Part shown: piece by piece, positions 35,441-64,000 of the stretch | How the letters are laid out: every line of letters begins with the position of its first letter | Position numbering within the stretch: position 1 is the stretch's first letter | From: Sinotaia quadrata | Lineage: Eukaryota > Mollusca > Gastropoda > Architaenioglossa > Viviparidae | Assembly: GCA_028829895.1 (NCBI GenBank) | Contig: JALGAQ010000009.1 | Location: 310,001-374,000, forward strand | Direction: 5' to 3' | Length of the DNA: 64,000 nucleotides | Notes under the pieces: generated by a model | The model's database searches: none | Seen by the model: the letters and a program-made list of their open reading frames with translations, nothing else | What the model was told of the DNA's origin: nothing | Position numbers and translations under genes: made by a program

Positions 35441-38100
35441 CCTCAGAAAATAATGTTTAGAAGTGGAGTCATTTTGCGATACTCGCTGGACGAACTCTTT
35501 TTCAAGAAAGGACACTCGGTAACATCGATTAGATTAGTTACTCGGATCAAAGAACAACATCCTAGGGAACTAATTTGATGAAGTGTCGTTGCAGAACCCA
35601 ACAATGAAGATATCTGCCATTCTGTTTATATCCATAGATACACAGGGCATAAAACAGATTCTAACTTTCATATGTATAAGAATAACTAGATGTTTGGAGC
35701 GTCCTATTTCTTAGTTGACAGAAACTGGCGGAGAATAGGATGCGCAGACACTTCAGTTTTTCAACATTTATGAATCAACGGATTAGTATTTATGAATTCT
35801 GACCGTGAGAGGTCAGTGGAAACCGTCCGTATTGGAGAATATCATTACTCCGTGCCAAACACTGGATCAGTAAAATATATTACTCCAGTCCTGCTTACTC
35901 AGCTGGCATTGGCTCGATCAAAAAAGTTCCTGTCAGTTTATACTTCTTATATCAGTCACAACCCTATTTTGTCCAAACACAACAGAGCTGAAGATCTAGC
36001 TCACATTTTAGAGTACCTGGCGGATATTCTCAGACCCCTCTGCCTACACTCAAGTTTAGTGGTGTTCTACTAGAAGTCGTCAATCACTTCGTTTATCTAG
36101 AAGGCTAGGTCATTTGCGGTGGAGACATTTGAGCTGGCAATTGTTAACACGAAGCAGCTTTGGCGTAGTTGTGGCACCAATCTTTCTCCCAAAGGTGGAG
36201 TCTACGCACTGAGAGTTGGTCTATGAATACAAAACATGGTCTCTCCAAGTAGATAATAATCAACGACTTTTTTATTTACGGAACCTGAAGTACTGTTCCA
36301 GTACAAATGCAACACTAAGTGAATGATGAGGAAGAATGGGACCAGATAGTCTATTATTAAGCGGGATAATTCCACTTCATGAGCTTGGATATGTTCTTTT
36401 CATACCCATCGAACGGTTAGCACAAAGCGCCTATTGGGCTTGACAGTAGAAGCGTGGCTGCCAACTCATGACTTGTCACAGGGGTATGAAGAAAGTGACC
36501 AACTTTGATCATGTTGGTATACGCCGACTACCACGATGGGACCAAAAAACGAAGAGTCCTAATGGCAGGAAACCTTAGAATGGAAATCTGTTCTACGCAC
36601 CATTATTACTACTACTACTACTACGCACCATATTACTATAATATGTGATTATTATATATGTACATGATTGGCTACATTGAACAGAGTCAGAAGCTGTTTT
36701 TACTATAGATACCAACTTAAGCTTCCTTTCAGAATTATGGCTTGTTCAATTATATTTTTTGTATTTATTTTTCTCTTTGTTTTTATTTTTTTATTTGATG
36801 CCATATCCAAGGCTCTAGATGTGCGATGACTCTTATTTAGGGATCTCAGGCTTATGTTTACGGTTATTGTAAGAATTAGGGTTATATTTGATGTTTTGTG
36901 AACTTTCCGGCTGTGGTTTTCGAATCCAGTTCCATTTCCGTTGATATCTCATTTTGTACTACTGATGAGTAGTTTGCAGCCCAAAATGTTTGCGTACAGA
37001 GTACATGGTATCGCGCGTGTGTTGCTCATCGTTACTGTATGATGCAACTCGCTTCTGTCAACAGCAAGTTTCCTCCAGTTATTTTCGAAAACGTTCACAT
37101 GAAGACGCATGCGTTTCTTTCAAAATACTCAAATTAGAGGATCGAATCTCGCATCTGTTTCCTATCCATCGGCGCTCTGACCACTTAAGCGATGGCGGAA
37201 CGCTGAGGTCTGCGGTGTTTTTCCTATTGGAGCATCTTACTGATGGTAGAAGGTGAGTTACATACGCCGTTACATACATTCTCGATATCGCCTGAATTAA
37301 GTCTAAACTTTCCCGTTATAAACTTTGACCAACTCAAATCACTGTATACACAATCAATCCGGATTAGGACTCAAATTATTTGAAGACTCAATTCAACCAA
37401 TGCATTGTTATCATCAGGGGCACAGTTAAACATTGAACAACGCAATCGATACTGATTTTGTCCCAGATGCCCTCATCCACAGCGCTGTAACACGCTTAAA
37501 ATAGTGTTCGATACGTGTGTCGGTATATTTGCGATCGAACCCACACACATCACTTTAGAAGAGTTTCTAGTCTGTGAGTTTTCTATTTTAGATGAGATGT
37601 CAATCATCAGGATACCCCCGGGGCGAACCGGTACCACCTGGAACCTACATCTCAATTGTCCAGTAACATTATCACAAGCTTACCCGTTGTATAATGTTCC
37701 CGTAGTAAAGTCATTGGATACTCAACAGGTGACCGTGCTCATGAGGTCTTTGTGTACCCAAATCTCTAGATAGGAGGCTAACGATGCAGGGCCTGGTCAC
37801 GTTGTCAGTCTTTGGTCCTAGTGAACTGCTTGCTTTATTTGTATTGAGGATAAGATTTTAGATTGATTGTAAGTAATAACAGGAAATCAGTCCTAGAGTG
37901 TCTGACGGCGCTCTTCTGAAGTAGTCCGTTGAGGGACATAGAAAATCGTTGACCTGCGCGGTTCACGTCTAGAACGCCGAACCTGGTCCGCAGAACCATG
38001 AATATGAAGCACAATGATGTAAAACTAAATATTATAGTTTTGCACCTTCTGACCATAAATGTGATCCTGCACTTGTGCAAGAAACACTAGGAGAATGATC
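35441..38100. other. No gene seen
   Basis: Region downstream of the cyclin C 3' end. It contains a short ACT-type repeat at about 36602-36626 and T-rich tracts near 36750-36800. Frames such as 35792-36073 and 37504-37773 are not recognised. Confidence 0.45.
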
Positions 38101-38106
38101 TTTATT
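38101..38106 (-). promoter_or_regulatory. Candidate poly(A) signal of cyclin C
   Basis: AATAAA on the minus strand, about 256 nt past the cyclin C stop codon. Position and orientation fit a 3' UTR, but such hexamers are common by chance in AT-rich DNA and no transcript end is available. Confidence 0.35.
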
Positions 38107-38361
38107 ATCGCAATGTCTCGTCACAACCGAAATAAACCCATATCGAAGAAGACTCTCAGAAACGAGAGAATGAAAGCTCACACGAGGCGCACAAACCAGA
38201 TACGCGTCTCAAAGACAACCCGTGATAAATTTCGTTCACAAGTAATCACACCCAACGGACAGATGAACAAAATTTCTCAAATCACAGTGTATATTGATCT
38301 GTAAAAAAGAAAAGTTATGACCACATGATAGAAAGTTGGATATACACATATTTTTTCGGTT

Positions 38362-58577
<20,216 letters not shown>

Positions 58578-58584
58578 CTAAAGG

Positions 58585-59600
58585 AAAAAGAGAATTACTA
58601 TGTTTGAACTGCATGAGCGATCAGATTTTTGTGTAGGGCAAAGTTCAGCACAGCTTATCCATGTTCAAAATTAATCAACGATATAGAGAGGCTTGAGACT
58701 GAGCCAACTTACTATCTCCGTATGAAGTGTCCAATACAATATACAAAACCCAGTATCATGAGACTAACGATAAACAACACAAATGTGCTTGTGAAATTTA
58801 AAAGTTTTGAGATATGTTTTGATATATGAACCGCACACTACCTAAATATGCGCTAAAGGACATTATCTCACTCGACCTGTTTCAGTGGTTCAGACATGTC
58901 TTGCACAAGCCAGGTCACTGATCAACTAGACGTGCCCTAATTGCTCAGCATGGAACAGAATACAGTGGTCCAGCTATGACATGGCCCAAAAAAAATGAAA
59001 AATATGAACGGGCTGACCTGGGTTCTGCAGAGTCGTCTAGGTTTCTGGGTTGGTGTCTTTGCGTATGGTCAGAAACTCTAGGCAAACTGCTTGTATTTAC
59101 AAGTTTATGATATGAATAACCAGTCAAACCTCATCATTACATCTTATGTTCGTGTATTTTAACACCTGAACAAACTTTTGTGCCCCAGCACACATTTCTT
59201 GTCCATCAATGTAAAACTGAATTATAGTTTTCGCAATGATCGATACAAGCAGGTGCTTGTTTTACCATCAACGATTACTTCACAGGTTTANNNNNNNNNN
59301 NNNNNNNNNNNNNNNNNNNNNNNNNNNNNNNNNNNNNNNNNNNNNNNNNNNNNNNNNNNNNNNNNNNNNNNNNNNNNNNNNNNNNNNNNNGATGATGGGC
59401 CTCGACACCGGATGTAGGTCATCGAATGATTCGTAGGTGGAAGACTAGATTAGTGTTCACACCGAGGCGGCGTGAGGTGACATTAATTTAGCCGGGCTAG
59501 GGATAAGGATTATCGTGTTCACAGATTATCGCTCGTACGACACTGGGCTGGTACGTAACAGGGTAAATAGGCCTCAACACGGGATCTAGGTCATCCTAAG
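58585..59600. other. Region upstream of the visible cyclin C exons
   Basis: The first cyclin C exon and promoter should lie at higher coordinates. I find no convincing start exon here; it may be in or beyond the gap at 59291-59390. Nothing else recognised. Confidence 0.4.
59291..59390. other. Assembly gap, 100 N
   Basis: Exactly 100 undetermined bases, about 700 bp upstream of the first visible cyclin C exon. Confidence 0.97.
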
Positions 59601-59788
59601 GTTCGTAGGTGAGGGGGGGCTTACAATTCCATCGTATGGCGTGATGACAACGGACATGGAACAACGACAGAACAGACAAAAAACTCAAGGACAGGCCCTT
59701 GGACAGACCGAAAAATGAAGACTTCGATCCTACTTCCAGCTTGCTATATATAATGTTAGTCACACTATAATCTGTACACCTTTTTTTA

Positions 59789-59830
59789 CCTTGACAAAGT
59801 CTTGCAGTGACAAGACCGAAACGTTGGTTG
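59789..59830 (+). ncRNA. Hammerhead-like hairpin motif, second copy
   Basis: CTTGACAAAG, hairpin GTCTTG/CAAGAC (59799-59816), CGAAACGTTGG. Same plan as 46738-46775 with compensatory stem sequence. Penelope-like coding sequence follows in the same orientation 570 bp further on. Confidence 0.42.
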
Positions 59831-60019
59831 AATAAAAATACGCCGATTGTTATCAAGAGACCTTGTTTTACAATGACATCCCAATCGGTCACAAGCATTT
59901 TTTAAACATATTGAATATTTTTTAATGTTTGATTTTAATTTTCTCGTGGTCTTTCGTCCGTCCTTCGGATTGTTAACTTTTTTCATGTATATATGTATTC
60001 ACATAATTTGTTTCATATT

Positions 60020-60330
60020 TACTTGTATTTTATTCATTGCACCGTCGTCTGTGGCTGTGGAGGCTATGATAGACAGGCAGATTTTACCGCAGGTACTACA
60101 GGTAACCGGTGCTTGATTTCGAAAACGTGAGCTTTGTCCGGCTGTTCTCTTAAATCATGGCTTCATATGGCCTTTGGCGACATTTACAGCTGCTGCCATG
60201 ATGAGGCTCCTCTAGATATTTCGGTCCACCGCACGTTTTTCTCAATTTGCTAGGTCCATTTCTCTAGCATTCATATCCCGCTTGCAGTCGTCCATATAGC
60301 GCATGTTTCGAACCAAAAACATACTAAAGT
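60020..60330 (-). mobile_element. RTE-like retrotransposon 3' tail
   Basis: The minus strand encodes RYMDDCKRDMNAREMDLAN, AVDRN and a terminal finger start TCSTCGKICLSII, then a stop and A-rich sequence. Same type of polyprotein end as at 42750-42910 and 51990-52090. Confidence 0.65.
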
Positions 60331-60339
60331 ATATACTCT

Positions 60340-60990
60340 CCCGGAAAGGTTTATCACTAACACCTAAAGTATTGACAGTTGAACGCAAATCAGTCAACCT
60401 AAATCTCCCATTCAGGGGACATATTCCGACAGAATGCTTGAAACGACGTCTCTGCCATTCACTGAGCCGGACATTCCTTCCGCAACACTCTGTAGCTTGT
60501 GTACTATGAGATTATTGATACTCCTGCATCTTAATGATAGGATACCAGAACTTGAGTAATATATGATAATATATCCGTTTTCTTGCTGTTGTACAGCAGA
60601 ATATTTTGGCCGTAAGACTAGGTATCTATCACAGCGGATCAGAGAAACATCATCTGGCATGGATTGGCACTGCGTAAAAAGTTCGACACCAGTGCCATAC
60701 AGCCATCCTGATTCTTCTTCTTGTTTGGCCGAAATTATGCACGCGGAACAGGCTGGCACAAGCACTTCAGCTGCTCTCGAGTGGCTAATTACATTTACAG
60801 TAAGTCGATCCGTGACGCAAGACTTATCAAGCGAACGTTCTAGTTTGACTTGGCGCGACCTTCAATTCGGCCACACGTCAAAAAACACCACTCAGTTACA
60901 TGTGATTCCAATACGAGTAATCAAGACGCAGGTGTTGTGTTCAACTGGAGAAAAAACAATGGCCGTGTAAACAGCGGATTTATGAAATGT
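60340..60990 (+). mobile_element. Penelope-like element fragment with GIY-YIG endonuclease
   Basis: Plus strand: VNLNLPFRGHIPTECLKRRL and SLSRTFLPQHSVACVL (60390-60509), the region after the reverse transcriptase in Penelope-like elements, then in another frame CCCTAEYFGRKTRYLSQRIR (from about 60584), a diverged GIY-YIG module, followed by decayed helices to about 60990. The reverse transcriptase is not seen. Penelope-like elements are known in schistosomes. Confidence 0.72.
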
Positions 60991-61090
60991 AACGACAGTA
61001 AAAAGAACATGCTGGATGAACACCTTCTTTTTGTAATATTGGAAAATCGTGTAACTTCCTGAAAATTCATCCATTTGGGATAAATAAAGC

Positions 61091-61493
<403 letters not shown>

Positions 61494-62740
61494 GAACTTT
61501 TGACCCTAATTTACTTGTACACAACATGCATAAATTCTGTAGCGTGTTTGGACCGATGACGAACTCCCAAATATAAGTGAACCTCAATTTGAAGATTTAC
61601 GGGACATTTAAAAAAGTTCAAGAAGCTGCGATGTTCCTTCGTCATTCAGACGAATATTTCACCTTTTATCCTCTCAAACAACAAAAAGAAACCACTCTCT
61701 GACAGACATCTTTTCTCTTAAATCTGATTTATACGCGCTAAATACTGTGACAAATTAATCATCCAAGTGAAATTACATATTTATCAAGATCAGCCGAAAA
61801 TACATCCAAGTTATCAGAAGTTGCATGTAATAAACACTCATGGTAAGTTTTCGCGTCGTTCGGAATTGGTCAAACGGGTCTTCAATAAGGTTTCTCATGA
61901 TTGTGGACTTGTAAATCAACACGACATTGATTTTTCTCGGTCTCAATACACTGATTAGATCTCAGTCAGCTGCGCAACGGATGCCGTGTTTGCGGCAAAC
62001 CTTTAACGGAGACATTTAGCAAATTTCAATGGTAGATTCATCTTAGTTCCCCGATCCAAACTCATACAAGTGACATTCACATACGGCGGATCACAAAGGA
62101 GGTAGGTGATATTTTTCAGGTAACTTGTGTCTATTTGGATGATCTGTGTTGGCAGTTCAGATCATGTTCAAATATGGGCCACATTGGTGTCTAGCCTAAG
62201 AGCCTGCTACCGGCTGGAAATCCTCAGTGACTTCAAAATGGGAATAATTATTTCATATTCCCGTGTTGATATTTGAAACATCCAACATCCACTGTCTCAA
62301 TTCTGAAGAGTGCCAACATAATTGTTTATGAATTTCCGACGCCTCATTAGAACTGATCAGCTGATTAATGGGTAATGATTTGAGGCTAGAATAGCGGATT
62401 GATGAGTAATGAATTTATCAAGCGTGATTCTAGTCACATGATTTTTAACGCTCGATAATGCATTGCATAGCTTATCCTATGATTAAGAATTTATTAACTT
62501 GCTGCGGAAGGATGTTGGGCATTTTGTCAAATAACATCAAGTTTTGATTCTCCAATCAAAAGTCTACTATGCTAGAACAACAACAGAACGAAATTCCCAA
62601 CCATTCACAAGGAGGCCATCACGTGGTCGTTTAAATAAAGGATTTCGAAATGTTTTTAACTTCGAGAACAAGTTTCAAATTTTTCAACTTTGAATTATAG
62701 TTTGCTCTTACGAAAAATACTTTGATCACCCATGTGCGCA
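61494..62740. other. No gene seen
   Basis: AT-rich spacer, no supported feature. Confidence 0.45.
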
Positions 62741-62744
62741 TTTT

Positions 62745-63835
62745 AGTCTTCTCCTAATCCCTTGACCTGAACGATCGTAGGGAGAAATAGAATGTGAGGT
62801 AATGAAAAATTCTCCACGGTTCTCTGTCTTCAACAGTCCGCAGCAAATAGAACATACTCATTTGTGTCCAGTCCTTTATGGTAATCCATACAGCTTTTCT
62901 ATTGTCTTCCTCGTCTTCGACCCACCTCCACTGTTCCTAGAAGAATGGCTTTCGAAATGGTAGTTTTGGAGTTTTCTCAGGCTTCGATTTTTCTGTGCCT
63001 CTGACAACACAGTCCAAGCCTCATAGCCATAAAGAAGAGCCGAGACAACTAGTGATTTAAAAAGCTCGTACTTCGTTTTGAAACGGATCTTGGAATCCCA
63101 CAAACAGCCTAGCCATCACTGAAGTTGCTTGGGCTATTCGAATAGATATTTCATCAGTGCACGTGCCGCTCCTTGGTGAGTGTTGCTCCCAGGTATTTAA
63201 AGCGTTCTACCTGCTGTAGTGTTTGACCATTGACTGTGATACTGGCATTTATGATGCTTCTACTGTTCACCATTATTTCGACTTGCTTACACTTATTTCC
63301 ATTCCATATGCGGTAGCTCTGTTGTTCAGGCGATCAGTAAGATCTTGCAGGTCGTTTTCGCTCGCCTCCAACAGGTCGATGTCGTTTACGAACCGAAGGT
63401 TGCAAACAGGTCTTCCACCGATTGAAACAAAGTATGGTGTCCATCTAGCGATTCTTGCATTATTTTCTCTAGAAATAAGTTGAACAGTATAGGTGATAAA
63501 GGACAGCCTTGTCGAACACCAACAATTGTGCGAACTAACTCACCCACATGATTGTTTAGGAAAATGGCACTACTCGCTCTATTATACAATGACTGTATTC
63601 CATTCACAATAGTAGAGTCGATATGAAATCGCCTGAGTACATGCCATAGCCCATCGTGCCAAACTCTGTCAAAAGCCTTCTTAAATTCTACGAAGTTGTG
63701 ATAGAGGTCCCTTTGGTGTTGAAGAAACTTTTCTATTATTATTCTACAATTAAATTTCTGCTCAACAGTACTTCTTCGAGATCTGAAACCAGTTTGTTCT
63801 TCAGACAACAACTTGTCTTATGTTCTGCGAAAGAA
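62745..63835 (-). mobile_element. RTE-type non-LTR retrotransposon, copy 4, 5'-truncated
   Basis: Inverse orientation to copies 1-3. Reverse transcriptase at 63811-63386 (SEEQTGFRSRRSTVEQKFNC, AFDRVWHDGLWHVLRRFHID, GVRQGCPLSPILFNLFLEKI), then C-terminal WDSKIRFKTKYELFKS and LLYGYEAWTVLSEAQ (63103-62940), with a deletion in the C-terminal domain, ending in the family 3' end CAAGGGATTAGGAGAAG (about 62750). Everything upstream of the reverse transcriptase middle is missing beyond about 63835. Confidence 0.87.
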
Positions 63836-64000
63836 AAACCTTCAGTATTTTTTGAAACTTTGAGGTGCACCCTTCTTTAACCATGTTTCGCTACGCACTG
63901 AGTTATTACAGATAATTTAACAATGATCCAAATACCTAGGGTGTCCTCATAGGTACCGGAATGGTTCAACTACCAGTGAGTTGCAACTCAGTTATTTTCC

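Noticed and set aside
35792..36073. 93-codon plus-strand frame
   Set aside because: No domain, no splice context and no homologue recognised; not supported as a gene.
36602..36626. Short array of ACT units, considered as a CRISPR-like or satellite array
   Set aside because: Simple trinucleotide repeat with no spacers; eukaryotic context.
37504..37773. 89-codon plus-strand frame downstream of cyclin C
   Set aside because: Not recognised; length is within chance expectation for this region.
60412..60765. 117-codon minus-strand frame
   Set aside because: It is antisense to the Penelope-like GIY-YIG region, which has recognisable motifs on the plus strand.
62559..62605. Minus-strand ATG followed by VGNF, considered as the cyclin C first exon
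   Set aside because: Only five residues resemble the expected start, the following residues do not, and no matching donor at the needed phase was found.

Overview
The window is a repeat-rich piece of a flatworm genome, most likely a schistosomatid trematode. Three things support this. There is a tRNA-derived SINE carrying a hammerhead ribozyme, the architecture of the schistosome alpha family. The transposon mix (BEL/Pao, RTE, CR1-like, R2-like, Penelope-like, Merlin, hAT) is typical of blood flukes. The one host gene has introns of about 40 nt at its 5' end and of several kb towards its 3' end, a trend known from schistosomes. The sequence is AT-rich with long (AT)n and (ATT)n tracts and three 100-N gaps. 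The genus is not decided by anything seen here.

The only conventional gene I can support is cyclin C (CCNC), the Mediator/CDK8-module cyclin, on the minus strand from about 58577 down to 38362. Nine coding exons can be placed; the first exon (start codon) was not found. Five downstream exons (57986-58083 to 38362-38763) join in phase without any lesion. The four exons at 58129-58577 keep strong homology and good splice sites, but their frames need small indels or non-standard splices to join.

Layout. 1-1.7 kb: no gene, with a minus-strand hammerhead SINE at about 1.2-1.4 kb. 1.7-4.1 kb: RTE copy 1. 5.0-16.7 kb: tandem and head-to-head BEL/Pao elements sharing LTRs, with a solo LTR of a second family. 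18.0-21.0 kb: RTE copy 2. 21.4-22.4 kb: broken Merlin (ISXO2-like) transposon. 22.7-29.7 kb: two minus-strand BEL/Pao elements, the second split by a palindromic LTR pair with a 5-bp target duplication. 32.8-34.3 kb: hAT remnant and CR1-like 3' end. 35.2 kb: second hammerhead SINE. 38.4-58.6 kb: cyclin C, its introns packed mostly with antisense retroelements (RTE-type fragments, RTE copy 3, an R2-like element, BEL gag-pol). 59.4-61.5 kb: RTE tail, Penelope-like GIY-YIG fragment and a 400-bp (ATT)n tract. 62.7-63.8 kb: RTE copy 4 on the minus strand.

All mobile-element reading frames seen are broken, so apart from cyclin C the window is a transposon graveyard. The main points of interest are the hammerhead SINEs, the repeated head-to-head LTR structures, the solo LTR with its empty-site paralogue, and the architecture and frame breaks of cyclin C.
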